DNA of 35,740 nucleotides from Acidobacteria bacterium RIFCSPLOWO2_12_FULL_67_14b (GCA_001768615.1 MELE01000131.1:1-35740); one strand, 5' to 3'. Counted from the stretch's first letter, positions 1 to 8,275 are shown. A program made the numbers and translations. Notes: a model not told the origin generated them from the letters alone.

Positions 1-87
1 GCTTATAAGGCCGAGCGGGAGAAGATTCCACGCTCACAACGACCCGGCCAGAATCCGAAGAGCGAGGGCCGCGCTTCAGATGAGTGA
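1..87 (+). CDS. C-terminal fragment of an unidentified protein
   Basis: An open frame runs from the left edge and stops with TGA at 85-87, giving 28 residues rich in Lys, Arg, Glu, Gln and Pro (it contains KIPRSQRPGQNPKSE). The charged, low-complexity composition is typical of a disordered protein tail. It converges on the transposase gene with only 6 bp between the stop codons. I do not recognise the family. It may be a chromosomal gene ending next to the insertion sequence, a passenger of the element, or chance. Too little is present to decide. Confidence 0.3.
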   Translation, partial: AYKAEREKIPRSQRPGQNPKSEGRASDE

Positions 88-93
88 CGCGAG

Positions 94-1056
94 TTAGACG
101 GCTCTCGCGTCGGCTGCTATCAGTTGGGTGTAGGTCAAGCGACGGCCCACGATGGCGGTGATGACGGCGGCAAATCGCTGCGCGTCATTCCATGTCCGAT
201 TGTTGAAACGAAACGCTTGCTCGTCAAGGTAACGAAACAGATGGAACGGTTCGACGGCAACGTAGGTGCCCATCAGGGCGCGCTTCAAGAGCGACCAGTA
301 GTTCTCAAGGCCGTTCGTGTGGACGTTGCCGCGTGCGTACTCCTCTGCGTGGTCAACGAACTGATGCACGAACAAGTGATTGAGGCTGCTGTACGTCGGC
401 AGAGCGTCGGTGTAGACGTTCGCCCCATGTTCAATGTGTTCCTTCATCTTGCCGACGAGCGCCCAACGCTTCGTGTTCGGCACGATGCGCGTGCGAACCT
501 TGCTCCGGCCCTCGGTGTTCCGCTCCAGCAAGCCCATGACTGCCACCTTACCGTGCCAGCGTCCGGTGTTCGTTCGCTTGCGGCGGTCTTTGTGCATGTT
601 GCGCGCCTTGCCGCCGATGTAGGTTTCGTCCACTTCGACGTCGCCGCCCAGTTTGCCGCCGCCGTGGTTCTCGTCTTCCTGCATGGCGAGACGAATGCGC
701 TGGAGCATGAACCATGCGGTCTTTTGCGTGACGCCGATAGCGCGAGCGATTTCGTGCGAGCTGATGCCGTTCTTCGCGTTGGCGATCATCCACACGCACG
801 GCAACCACTTATCCAGGCCGAGCGCGGAGTCCTCGAAAATCGTGCCGGTCTTGAGGGTGAACTTTCGCTTCGGGTGACGGGTCTTGCACTCCCATCCGTT
901 GCGGGACTGGTCGAAATAGACCGACTCCGACCCGCACTGGGGGCACTTGACCCCGTTCGGCCAGCGCCGGGAAATCATGTATTCCCTGCAGTTTACGGGG
1001 ATTGAGAAGAACTTGACCGCTTCCAGCAGCGTCCGTGGCGTCTGAGGCATACCCAT
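94..1056 (-). CDS. IS1595-family (ISXO2-like) transposase
   Basis: A 320-residue transposase that would cut and paste an insertion sequence. The N-terminal part has a zinc-ribbon-like start (KCPQCGSE near residue 37, later CKTRHPKRKFTLKTGTIF) typical of IS1595 enzymes. A helix-turn-helix follows (SSHEIARAIGVTQKTAWFML, about 100-119). The ISXO2-like catalytic domain shows VDETYIGGK (first Asp), YTDALPTYSSL (second Asp) and NGLENYWSLLKRAL (the third acidic/Asn position). The length is normal for the family and no frameshift is seen, so it may be functional. The start is the ATG at 1056, just downstream of a good promoter; ATG at 1050 is an alternative. I could not identify both terminal inverted repeats, so the element's boundaries are not called. 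Confidence 0.93.
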   Translation of the reverse strand: MGMPQTPRTLLEAVKFFSIPVNCREYMISRRWPNGVKCPQCGSESVYFDQSRNGWECKTRHPKRKFTLKTGTIFEDSALGLDKWLPCVWMIANAKNGISSHEIARAIGVTQKTAWFMLQRIRLAMQEDENHGGGKLGGDVEVDETYIGGKARNMHKDRRKRTNTGRWHGKVAVMGLLERNTEGRSKVRTRIVPNTKRWALVGKMKEHIEHGANVYTDALPTYSSLNHLFVHQFVDHAEEYARGNVHTNGLENYWSLLKRALMGTYVAVEPFHLFRYLDEQAFRFNNRTWNDAQRFAAVITAIVGRRLTYTQLIAADARAV

Positions 1057-1064
1057 AATTACGG

Positions 1065-1093
1065 AGTGTAGCCTATGAAAGTTCCCCCGTCAA
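1065..1093 (-). promoter_or_regulatory. Sigma-70-type promoter of the transposase
   Basis: On the minus strand TTGACG (1093-1088) and TACACT (1070-1065) are separated by 17 bp. The -10 hexamer ends 8 nt before the ATG, so the transcript would be nearly leaderless. Confidence 0.6.
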
Positions 1094-1116
1094 GTATATT
1101 GATACCCATTTTGTAC

Positions 1117-1146
1117 TTGACCGACCATTTTAGTCGGCAATATGCT
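1117..1146 (+). promoter_or_regulatory. Sigma-70-type promoter of the TonB receptor gene
   Basis: TTGACC (1117-1122) and TATGCT (1141-1146) are separated by 18 bp. The spacer carries an inverted repeat, CCGAC at 1121 and GTCGG at 1133. Transcription would begin near 1153, which excludes the in-frame ATG at 1142 as a start and favours ATG 1181 or 1220. Confidence 0.5.
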
Positions 1147-1158
1147 CGTTTTGAAAGT

Positions 1159-1173
1159 TGAGACAGAGTCTCA
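1159..1173. promoter_or_regulatory. Fur-like 15-bp palindromic operator
   Basis: TGAGACAGAGTCTCA is a palindrome with 6-bp arms. Read as 7-1-7 it resembles the Fur-box pattern TGAtAAT-N-ATTaTCA at the outer positions. It lies just downstream of the predicted transcription start of a TonB-dependent receptor gene, where a metal-responsive repressor would block transcription. The identity of the metal is not shown by the sequence. Confidence 0.5.
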
Positions 1174-1219
1174 TTTTGTGATGAGTCCGTTCCAGCCTCA
1201 GAAGGGCATTCGGTCTTCC

Positions 1220-3502
1220 ATGTGGATTCGCTTCTCGGTTCTTGCGTTGATTCTCGTCGGGTTTGCGCCGCCTTCCGTGTCGGCGCAGGGCACCACGCTT
1301 GCGGGCGTCGTCCGCGATGGCAGTGGCGCCGTTGTTCCCGGCAGCACCGTGGTGGTGCGGCACGGCGGCAGTGCGTTTGAGCGTATCGTCGAGAGCGGCC
1401 GCGACGGCCGGTTCCTGGTGAGCCCGATCGCCGACGGCGAGTACCTCGTCGAGGTGATCGCGCCGGGGTTTGCGGTGCTGAGCACGACGGTCCGGGTGCC
1501 GTCGCCGCAGGCAATCGAGCTGGCGCTCGGCCCCGCGCCCGTGATTGAAGCGGTGCAGATCGTGTCGGCCTCCCGGCAGGATGAGCTGCGCGAGAGCCTC
1601 AACACCAACGTCTCGGTGCTGTCGCGCCGCCATATCGAAGAGAGCGGTTCGCAGACGGTGGCCGAGCTGCTGCGCGAGGTGCCCGGCGTGGTGTCGCGCC
1701 GCGGATCGGAAACCGCCGGCCCGGCGGGCGAGCAGATCCAGGGCATCGATTCGCGGCAGGTCCTGGTGCTGCTCGACGGCCAGCCGCTGGCGGGCGCGCG
1801 GGGCATCAAGCGTGGTGTCATCAATCTCGATCGCCAGTCGGTGGGCCGCCTCGAGCGAATCGAGGTCGTGAAGGGCGCTTCGTCGGCGCTCTACGGATCC
1901 GACGCCATCGGCGGCGTCATCAACATCATCACCAGGAATGCCACCGCGCCCGTGGAGACGACCGGCGAGCTGTCGGGCGGGAGCTTCGGCGAGGTGAACG
2001 CGGCCGCAGAGCTTGGCGCTCGGCGCGACCGGTTCTCGGGCCTCTTCTCGATCGAGCGCCACCAGAATGACGGCTTCGACCTGACGCCGACCACGTTCGA
2101 CACGACCGGCGCGCCGTTCGAGCGCGTTGACTTCATGGGGCGCGCGCGGGTGCAGGTCCTCGACACCTTCTCGCTGACGGCGCTCGTGACCGGCTACGAC
2201 AACCACACCGAGGGCCGCTCGAATGGCGAGCTCGGTCCTCAGGAAGACCGGATCGACGACGCGACGCTCAACGCGAACATCCAGGCCGACTGGCTGCCGC
2301 GCCCGTCCACGTCGGTCCAGGCGCGCGTGTATGTCGCGCGCTACGACGAACGCTCGACCGCCAGGCTGGCGCCACCCGCATCGACGCCGCTCGATCCGGG
2401 TGAGCTCGACGAGCGCCTGTTGAAGGTGGACGGGTCGGTCTCCCAGGTCATCGGCGCGAACCAGCAACTGCAAGGGGGCGCCGAGTTCTGGCGGGACGAG
2501 TACTCCGGGATCAACCGTCTGCGCACCGATGCCGGCGAAGACGCGAGCATCGCGACCGCCTGGCTGCAGCATCGGCTGACGATCGGCGGGCGGCTCACCA
2601 CCACGCTGGGCGTCCGCGGCGATCACCATTCGGAATTCGGCACCGCCGTGTCGCCGAAGGCCGCCGCGAACGTGCGCATCGCCGGCGGCCTCAGCCTGCG
2701 CGCGTCGTACGGCCGTGGGTTCCGCGCGCCCGACATCGGGCAGCTCTACTACCGGTTCCTGAATCCGTCCAGCATCTACCAGGTGATCGGCAATCCGAAC
2801 CTGCAGCCCGAGTACGCGAACTCGCTGCAGATCGGCGGCGAGTACGCGACGCCCGCCCGCCGCGCGCGCCTCGGCGTCAACGTCTTCCGCAACGATGTGC
2901 GGGACCTGATCGAATCGGTCAGCCTCGGGTTCCCCGCCACGCCGGCGCAGGTGCAGCAGATCTTCGAGCGCGAGGGGCTCGATCCGTCGTTTCGCCCCGT
3001 CGCGGGCCGGCTGCTTTTTACCTACAAGAACGTCAACGACGCGGTGACGGAGGGCGTCGAGGTTGACGGCGAGTGGGCGGTCCTGACCGGCTTGAGCCTG
3101 GCCGGCGCCTACACGTATCTCGACGCCCGTGATGACCTCACGGATCTGCGGCTCACGGGCCGCCACACGCACCAGGGCAACGTCCGTGCGACCTGGCGGC
3201 ATCATCGCGCGGGTTTCGTCGCGAACCTCCGCGGCATGTTCTACAGCGAGTGGGTCGGCGCGCGCGCGACGGTGAACGGCCGGGCGCAAGACACGATGGC
3301 GCCCGGATATGCGCTGTGGGACGTGTACGCGTCGCAGCGGATCCGGCGCGGACTGAGCGCCTTCGCGGCCATCGACAACATCACCGACAACCAGGATCCC
3401 AATACCGGACGGCTGTCAGCAACGGGCGCGCCGCTCGCGATTTATCGGCCCGACGTCGGACGCACGGTGCGGTTCGGCGTGCGCTGGTCGTGGGCGAAGT
3501 GA
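1220..3502 (+). CDS. TonB-dependent outer-membrane receptor
   Basis: Outer-membrane gated channel that takes up a metal chelate or another ligand using TonB energy. The chosen ATG (1220) gives a clear signal peptide (MWIRFSVLALILVGF, cleaved near VSAQG). Next comes a carboxypeptidase-regulatory-like beta-sandwich (about 25-105; TTLAGVVRDGSGAVVPGS). The plug domain (about 125-235) contains VLVLLDGQPL and VEVVKG-type residues ending in SSALYGSDAIGGVINIITR. The rest is the barrel, with FRAPDIGQLYYRF and a C-terminal strand ending VRFGVRWSWAK. The product is about 760 residues, normal for the family. The last residue is Lys rather than the usual aromatic. A Fur-like palindrome upstream and the CbiX-like gene 24 bp downstream point to metal or metallo-tetrapyrrole uptake. 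The ligand cannot be read from the sequence. Confidence 0.93.
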   Translation: MWIRFSVLALILVGFAPPSVSAQGTTLAGVVRDGSGAVVPGSTVVVRHGGSAFERIVESGRDGRFLVSPIADGEYLVEVIAPGFAVLSTTVRVPSPQAIELALGPAPVIEAVQIVSASRQDELRESLNTNVSVLSRRHIEESGSQTVAELLREVPGVVSRRGSETAGPAGEQIQGIDSRQVLVLLDGQPLAGARGIKRGVINLDRQSVGRLERIEVVKGASSALYGSDAIGGVINIITRNATAPVETTGELSGGSFGEVNAAAELGARRDRFSGLFSIERHQNDGFDLTPTTFDTTGAPFERVDFMGRARVQVLDTFSLTALVTGYDNHTEGRSNGELGPQEDRIDDATLNANIQADWLPRPSTSVQARVYVARYDERSTARLAPPASTPLDPGELDERLLKVDGSVSQVIGANQQLQGGAEFWRDEYSGINRLRTDAGEDASIATAWLQHRLTIGGRLTTTLGVRGDHHSEFGTAVSPKAAANVRIAGGLSLRASYGRGFRAPDIGQLYYRFLNPSSIYQVIGNPNLQPEYANSLQIGGEYATPARRARLGVNVFRNDVRDLIESVSLGFPATPAQVQQIFEREGLDPSFRPVAGRLLFTYKNVNDAVTEGVEVDGEWAVLTGLSLAGAYTYLDARDDLTDLRLTGRHTHQGNVRATWRHHRAGFVANLRGMFYSEWVGARATVNGRAQDTMAPGYALWDVYASQRIRRGLSAFAAIDNITDNQDPNTGRLSATGAPLAIYRPDVGRTVRFGVRWSWAK

Positions 3503-3526
3503 CATCGGGCGAATGGAGAGAATGAG

Positions 3527-4438
3527 ATGAAGGCATCCATCGGCGTCGTCGCCCTGCTCCTGGCGGGGTTCGCGGCCGTCGCGGCACGGTCGCCGCAGAC
3601 GACGGGCGTGTTGTTGCTCGCGCACGGCGGCTCCGCGCAATGGAACGAGCGCGTGACCGCCGTGGCGAGCACGGTCGATGCGCTGCAGCCCACCGAGGTC
3701 GCGTTTGGTATGGCCTCTCGCGCCTCGATTGTGGCGGCCATCGACAAACTGACGGCGCGCGGCGTCACCGAGATCGTCGCCGTGCCGTTGTTCGTGTCAT
3801 CGCACAGCTCCGTGATCACGTCCACGGAGTACCTGCTTGGATTGCGCAAGGACGCGCCGCCGGATCTCGCGCGCTTTGCGAAGATGGATCACTCGACGCC
3901 CGGCGCCGCGGCCGGCGATCACGCGGGCCATGCCCCGGGAGCGGACCCCGCGTCGCCCATCACGACCACGGTGCCCGTGCGCATGACCGCCGCCTTCAAT
4001 CGCCATCCGTTAATCGCACAGATCGTCGCGGACCGCGCGAAGTCGATCAGCACCGCGCCTGAACGCGAAGCCGTGATTCTGGTGGCCCACGGCCCGGTGC
4101 CGGACGACGACAACCGCAAGTGGCTGGAAGACATGGCGGTGCTCGCGCATCATATCCGCGGCGCGGCGCCGTTTGCCGTCGTCGAGTACATGACCGTCCG
4201 TGACGATGCGGGTCCGGCGCTGCGTGAGGCCGCCACCCGAGAGTTGCGCGAAAGGGTCGCGGCACAACGGGCGGCCGGCCGCCGCGTCCTGATCGTCCCG
4301 CACCTCCTGTCGTTCGGCGGCATCGAGCAGGGCATCCGCACGCGGCTCGAAGGGCTTGACTACACGATGTCGTCCCAGGCGCTGATGCCGGACGACCGGA
4401 TCGTGCAGTGGATCCTCGATAGTGCCCGTCAGCCCTGA
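3527..4438 (+). CDS. Exported CbiX/sirohydrochlorin-chelatase-like protein
   Basis: A 303-residue protein with two class-II chelatase (CbiX/SirB-like) half-domains. The first begins with TGVLLLAHGG (about 26-35) and contains VPLFVSSHSSVITS. The second begins with EAVILVAHGPVPDDD (about 180) and ends with LIVPHLLSFGGIEQGI. The paired AHG motifs match the strand-end His of the family. Unlike cytoplasmic CbiX it starts with a hydrophobic signal-like segment (MKASIGVVALLLAGFAAVAA), so it is probably exported. A His-containing linker (DHAGHAPG, about 132-139) sits between the halves. It follows the TonB receptor by 24 bp with a GGAGAG ribosome site and is likely co-transcribed. It may bind or insert metal in the periplasm; enzymatic activity is not proven. 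Confidence 0.8.
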   Translation: MKASIGVVALLLAGFAAVAARSPQTTGVLLLAHGGSAQWNERVTAVASTVDALQPTEVAFGMASRASIVAAIDKLTARGVTEIVAVPLFVSSHSSVITSTEYLLGLRKDAPPDLARFAKMDHSTPGAAAGDHAGHAPGADPASPITTTVPVRMTAAFNRHPLIAQIVADRAKSISTAPEREAVILVAHGPVPDDDNRKWLEDMAVLAHHIRGAAPFAVVEYMTVRDDAGPALREAATRELRERVAAQRAAGRRVLIVPHLLSFGGIEQGIRTRLEGLDYTMSSQALMPDDRIVQWILDSARQP

Positions 4439-4533
4439 CCACGCTTGACGACCCCAGCCTCAACGAGAGGCGGCGATGGCGGTTGCGACGGGGAGGCGGC
4501 GGCTCGCACCGAACCCGGACCGGGAATCGGCGC

Positions 4534-4539
4534 TATGAT
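4534..4539 (+). promoter_or_regulatory. -10 element for a leaderless transcript
   Basis: TATGAT ends exactly 6 nt before ATG 4546, and no Shine-Dalgarno sequence precedes that ATG. This spacing places transcription start on or beside the A of the start codon. No convincing -35 is seen. Confidence 0.4.
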
Positions 4540-4545
4540 GCGCGC

Positions 4546-5853
4546 ATGAAGTTACATTCTGCGGCATTCAGGTCTGTGTTATCTGCGTCATCTGCGGCCC
4601 TGGTGATTGTTCTTGTATCTGCGTCATCTGCGGCCCCACAGCAGCGTCAAACCCAGGAAGACGACTACACCCGCTACGAGCTGCTCGGCCCTGATTCGGC
4701 GCAGTTCCGCATCCTCTACGAAGTCACCGCCACCACGCCCGGCGCGAAGTTCTTCTTCAACGCGATCCGCAAGGGCAGCGTCGCCAGCGACGAGCGCGTC
4801 AGCGACATGATGACGGGGCAGCCGCTCAAGTGGGAAGTCGTCAGCGGCGCGCAAGCCCGCGCCGAGGGCCACCCGACCGCCGACCTCGAGACCGAGTGGC
4901 TGAAGGTCCACCTCGCCCGTCCCGTCCCGCCCGGCGGCGAAGGACGCGTGCTCATCGACAAGACCTACAAGGATGCGAAGAGCTACTTCCGTGATGGCGA
5001 CACCATCGTGTTCGATCGATCGCTCGGCATCCGGCGCAACGCCGTGGTCCTGCCCACCGGCTACCGGCTGATCAGCTGCAACGTGCCGTCGCAGGTCATG
5101 TCGACGCCTGACGGCCGGGTAATGATTTCGTTCCAGAATGCCGGCCCCGCGGCGGCGCCGCTCGTGATCAGGGCCAGGCCGGGCCTCGCGATGCGTGGGG
5201 TCGGACCTTCAGGTCCGACCGATAAGGCCCAACCTCAAGGTTCGGCCCCACGGATGGTCGCGCTCGCGTCGCAGGCCTCTCGCTTGTCGGAACGCGCGCA
5301 TCAGGATCGCGAGATCGTCTACTTCCCCAACGACCCGTCGACGCACTCGTTCAGCCTCTATCACGACTACACCGAGTCGCGTCCCGGCGTCGGGCACTAT
5401 TTCAACGTGGTCCGCGCCGGCAGCAGCGTGTCGAATCCCTCCGCGGTGCTGCTGGACACGGGCGAGAAGCTCAAGGTCGAGACGCTCTCGGGCGCCGAGC
5501 TCAAGAAGCGCGGCCTCGATGCCGGCGAACCCGTGGCCGACGACACGCAGATCGTCGTCATCTCGTTCCCCGTGGTGAAGCCGGGACAGTCGGCGCGGCT
5601 GCGCATCACGGAAACCTACACGGACGCGGGCCGCTACATGATCGATGGCGACGAGTTGGTCTGGGATCGCGCCTTCGGCCGTCCCCGCAACACCGTGGTG
5701 CTGCCCGCCGGATGGACGGTGGTGGCCAGCTCGATCCCCGCGTCGATCTCGCAGGATCCCGACGGCCGCCAGCGGCTGTATTACGAGAACGCCCGCAACG
5801 ACGAGATCCAGGTGCTGATTCGCGCGCGACGGATCGTAGGGGCGGGACTTTAG
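4546..5853 (+). CDS. Secreted protein with two tandem copies of an unnamed domain
   Basis: A 435-residue protein of unknown function. An N-terminal signal peptide is followed by two homologous domains of about 165 residues, roughly 45-215 and 260-430. Paired landmarks show the duplication: FRILYEVTATTPGAKFFFN with SLYHDYTESRPGVGHYFN, RVLIDKTYKDAKSYFRDGD with RLRITETYTDAGRYMIDGD, and DRSLGIRRNAVVLPTGY with DRAFGRPRNTVVLPAGW. The linker contains a 57-bp mobile-looking palindromic element in frame (5195-5251). The signal peptide encodes a repeated 9-mer, and the stop codon TAG lies inside another palindrome (5840-5861). It sits 28 bp before an S9 peptidase gene, so a shared transcript is plausible. 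I do not recognise the domain; its duplicated beta-rich look suggests a surface or periplasmic binding role, which is inference. Confidence 0.8.
   Translation: MKLHSAAFRSVLSASSAALVIVLVSASSAAPQQRQTQEDDYTRYELLGPDSAQFRILYEVTATTPGAKFFFNAIRKGSVASDERVSDMMTGQPLKWEVVSGAQARAEGHPTADLETEWLKVHLARPVPPGGEGRVLIDKTYKDAKSYFRDGDTIVFDRSLGIRRNAVVLPTGYRLISCNVPSQVMSTPDGRVMISFQNAGPAAAPLVIRARPGLAMRGVGPSGPTDKAQPQGSAPRMVALASQASRLSERAHQDREIVYFPNDPSTHSFSLYHDYTESRPGVGHYFNVVRAGSSVSNPSAVLLDTGEKLKVETLSGAELKKRGLDAGEPVADDTQIVVISFPVVKPGQSARLRITETYTDAGRYMIDGDELVWDRAFGRPRNTVVLPAGWTVVASSIPASISQDPDGRQRLYYENARNDEIQVLIRARRIVGAGL
4572..4634 (+). repeat. Repeated 9-mer (ATCTGCGTC type) in the signal-peptide coding region
   Basis: Near-identical 9-mers occur at 4572-4598 (three units: GTCTGTGTT, ATCTGCGTC, ATCTGCGGC) and again at 4617-4634 (two units). 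They encode the repeated Ser-Ala-Ser-Ser-Ala-Ala stretches of the signal peptide. Because 9 is a multiple of 3, copy-number change would keep the frame. Confidence 0.7.
5195..5251 (+). repeat. 57-bp double-hairpin element inserted in frame
   Basis: The element is bounded by GTGGGG (5195) and CCCCAC (to 5251). It holds two palindromes with 9-bp arms and 4-nt loops. The first pairs GGTCGGACC (5199-5207) with GGTCCGACC (5212-5220) around TTCA. The second pairs GGCCCAACC (5226-5234) with GGTTCGGCC (5239-5247) around TCAA, with one mismatch. Its length is 19 codons, so the reading frame of the host gene survives. It encodes the Gly/Pro/Ser-rich linker between the two domains. Confidence 0.75.
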
Positions 5854-5861
5854 TCCCGCCC
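5840..5861 (+). repeat. 9-4-9 palindrome supplying a stop codon
   Basis: GGGCGGGAC and GTCCCGCCC are perfectly complementary around the loop TTTA. The TAG stop of the upstream gene (5851-5853) is formed by the loop and the first base of the right arm. No T-run follows, so it is not a standard terminator, although the RNA would fold strongly. Confidence 0.75.
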
Positions 5862-5881
5862 AGGTCTTTGGGAGGACACCA

Positions 5882-8122
5882 ATGACGAAATGGCTCTCTG
5901 CCACCCTGTTGGTCGCCGCGGCGCTGGTCGCACCGGCCGCACAGTCGCTCGCGCCAATCTCGGCCGAAGACACGCTCAAGGTCACGACCGTCACCGTCCT
6001 CGACTTGAGCGACGACGGCCGGCGCGTCGCGGTTGGGGCGAGGCGCCTGTTCGACAACGCCGAGACCAACCATCGGCGATACGGCGATCCGACGTACTTC
6101 GCGCCATCGATGGTCGAACTCCGGGTGATCGACACGCGTACGGGCGCCATCGACAAAGTGGGCAGCGGCTTGATGAACGTCCGCCAGGCGGCCTGGACGC
6201 GCGACGGGTCGCGGCTGGCCGTGCTGACCGCCGCGGAGTCGGCGTCCGGCCTGCCGATCACGACGCTGTGGGTCTACAACGCCGACCGCAAGACCCTCGC
6301 CGAGGTACCCCGGCAGAAGGGCGCGGAGGTGGCCGCAAATTCCCAGCTGGTCTGGACGCCGGACGGCACGAAGTTGTTCGTGGCCTTGCGCAACCCGGCC
6401 GACGATGCCGCGGCGCAGGCGGCGTTCAAGGCCCTCGTGTCCGGGCCCGTCGTCGTCCAGTCGTCCACGCCTTTCCTGGATTGGGACGCGATGAACCGTT
6501 CGAATCGCCGCCGATCCCTCGCGGAGATCGACCCCGCGACCGGCGCGGCGACGGCCGTGGTCCCGACGGCCGCGATCACCAATTACCAGTTGTCCCGCGA
6601 CGGTTCGTTCGTCACGTGGCTCGAAGACTCGACGGAGAAGACCAGCTACGACGTGATCTTCGGCACCGACAACGCCGTGAGGACGCTCGCGCATAACGGC
6701 CGGCCGCGGACCGTTCTCGATGCGAAGACGCTGAAGACCACGACGCCGCGCTGGTCCGACGATGGGCGGACGTTGGCGTATGCGGAGAAGGGCGAAGTCT
6801 TCGTGCAGCGGATCGACGAGGAGAAGCCGCGATCGATCACGCCGAAGCCGAAGGTGGACTTGGCGGCGCCCAAGCCCGCGCCGGGCACCGACGACGAATC
6901 CGAGTCGTTCTCGGTCACGTCGTTCTCGCGCGATGGTTCGCGCTTGCTGCTCACGAGCAAGAAGGGCTGGTATGTCGCCGCGGTCGCGGATGGCGCGCGC
7001 GAGCGCGTGCTGACGCTCGACGACAAGAACGAGGAGCGCAATCCCAAGGTCACCGCCGTCGACTGGACGCCCGCCGGTGATGCGTTGCTCGTCCAGTACG
7101 GCGAGCCCGACCGCTGGGACCGCGGCCTCTCGCGTCTCGACCTGAAGACCAAGTCGTTGACGACGCTGGTGCGGGGCAGCGAGGTGTATCAGGGCGTGCG
7201 CCTCTCGCGCGACGGCAGCACCGTCCTGTTCCAGAAATCCGACGGCACGCGCCCGGCGGAGCTCTATGCCGCCGACCCCGCGTTCACCAACGTCCGCAAG
7301 CTGACCGATCTCAACCCCTGGATCGCGAAGAAGGCGCTGCCGGCGTCAGAGCTCGTCTCCTATCGCGACGCCGACGGTAAGGTGCTCTACGGTGTGCTCC
7401 GCTATCCGATCGGCTACGAGAAGGGGAAGAAGTACCCGACCGTGTTCGAGCTCTACGAGACCTTCTTCGACAACGGTTTCAACGGCCGCGCCGCGTTCAT
7501 GGCGGGGCAGGGCTACGCCGTGTTCCATCCATCGGTAAACCTCGTGGTTGGCCGCCCCGGCGAGTCGTGGGCGAAGGGCGTGACGGCGGCGGCGAACAAG
7601 CTGATCGACATGGGCGTCGCCGATCCCGATCGGCTCGGCGTGCACGGCACCAGCTACGGCGGCTACGCCACGGTGCTGCTGCTCACGGAAACCGACCGGT
7701 TCAAGGCGGCGGTCAACGTCTCGGGCAAGGTCAACATGGTGAGCTTCTACACCGACAGCGAGCGGCTGGGCGTGCGCAACACCCACGCGCCGGAAAAGAG
7801 CCAGGACCGCATCGGCGGCACGCTGTGGGAATACCCCGAGCGCTACATCGAGCACTCGGCGATCTTCCGCCTCGATCGGGTCAAGACGCCACTCCTGACG
7901 ATCAGCGGCGATCAGGATCCGAACGTGCCGGCCAACCAGTCGCGCGAGCTCTACTACGCGCTGCGACGGTTGAACAAGGAAGTGGAATGGGTCCGCTACG
8001 TCAACGGTGGCCATCGTCCGCCGAACAGCGTCAGTGAGAGCATCGACTTCGAGCAGCGGATTGTTGCGTGGTACGACCGCTACCTCAAGGAGAAGCCGAA
8101 AGCAGGGACTACCCAACAGTAG
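5882..8122 (+). CDS. S9-family serine peptidase (prolyl oligopeptidase/DPP type)
   Basis: A 746-residue secreted peptidase. A signal peptide (MTKWLSATLLVAAALVAPAA) is followed by a beta-propeller-like region (about 30-470) with repeated WTRDGS, WTPDGT and FSRDGS motifs. The C-terminal alpha/beta-hydrolase domain is about 485-735. The catalytic triad is visible: Ser591 in HGTSYGGYA, Asp679 in SGDQDPNVP and His711 in NGGHRPPN. The family cleaves short, often proline-containing peptides. A good ribosome site (GGGAGGAC) precedes ATG 5882. It follows the two-repeat secreted protein by 28 bp, with the palindrome between them. The substrate is unknown. It is intact, and its length is normal for the family. 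Confidence 0.93.
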   Translation: MTKWLSATLLVAAALVAPAAQSLAPISAEDTLKVTTVTVLDLSDDGRRVAVGARRLFDNAETNHRRYGDPTYFAPSMVELRVIDTRTGAIDKVGSGLMNVRQAAWTRDGSRLAVLTAAESASGLPITTLWVYNADRKTLAEVPRQKGAEVAANSQLVWTPDGTKLFVALRNPADDAAAQAAFKALVSGPVVVQSSTPFLDWDAMNRSNRRRSLAEIDPATGAATAVVPTAAITNYQLSRDGSFVTWLEDSTEKTSYDVIFGTDNAVRTLAHNGRPRTVLDAKTLKTTTPRWSDDGRTLAYAEKGEVFVQRIDEEKPRSITPKPKVDLAAPKPAPGTDDESESFSVTSFSRDGSRLLLTSKKGWYVAAVADGARERVLTLDDKNEERNPKVTAVDWTPAGDALLVQYGEPDRWDRGLSRLDLKTKSLTTLVRGSEVYQGVRLSRDGSTVLFQKSDGTRPAELYAADPAFTNVRKLTDLNPWIAKKALPASELVSYRDADGKVLYGVLRYPIGYEKGKKYPTVFELYETFFDNGFNGRAAFMAGQGYAVFHPSVNLVVGRPGESWAKGVTAAANKLIDMGVADPDRLGVHGTSYGGYATVLLLTETDRFKAAVNVSGKVNMVSFYTDSERLGVRNTHAPEKSQDRIGGTLWEYPERYIEHSAIFRLDRVKTPLLTISGDQDPNVPANQSRELYYALRRLNKEVEWVRYVNGGHRPPNSVSESIDFEQRIVAWYDRYLKEKPKAGTTQQ

Positions 8123-8130
8123 GGCTCGGT

Positions 8131-8275
8131 CGCTTCCGCCTTCGCCAAGGCTTCGGCGGACAAGTCGCTCGGCGCAGGCTCGCGGCTGCGCCGCTCGTGG
8201 GCGCCTCGCTCACGCTCGGCGTGGGAGTCGCGCCTGCGGCGCTCCTTGGGCTCGGCGCTTCGCGCCTCGTGCGGT
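8131..8275 (-). repeat. GC-rich composite repeat, left copy (inverted)
   Basis: A dense run of short inverted repeats between the S9 peptidase and the PEGA gene. On the minus strand it reads CGACTTGTCCGCCGAAGC (8167-8150), a short spacer, then GCGAAGGCGGAAGCG (8145-8131). The same two blocks occur in the plus orientation at 9896-9952. Further similarity includes GAGGCGCG(A/G)AGCGCCGAGCCCA. The rest of the gap to 8426 has no gene I can support, only the ribosome site GGAGG at 8418. Confidence 0.65.

Noticed and set aside
124-1005. Long plus-strand ORF opposite the transposase
   Set aside because: Its translation has no recognisable motif, and the minus-strand frame has zinc-ribbon and DDE-type motifs. 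It is an antisense shadow of a GC-rich gene.
1130-3289. A 719-codon minus-strand ORF under the TonB receptor
   Set aside because: Composition is Arg/Ala/Asp-rich shadow sequence without domains, while the plus strand has a complete receptor with signal peptide, plug and barrel.
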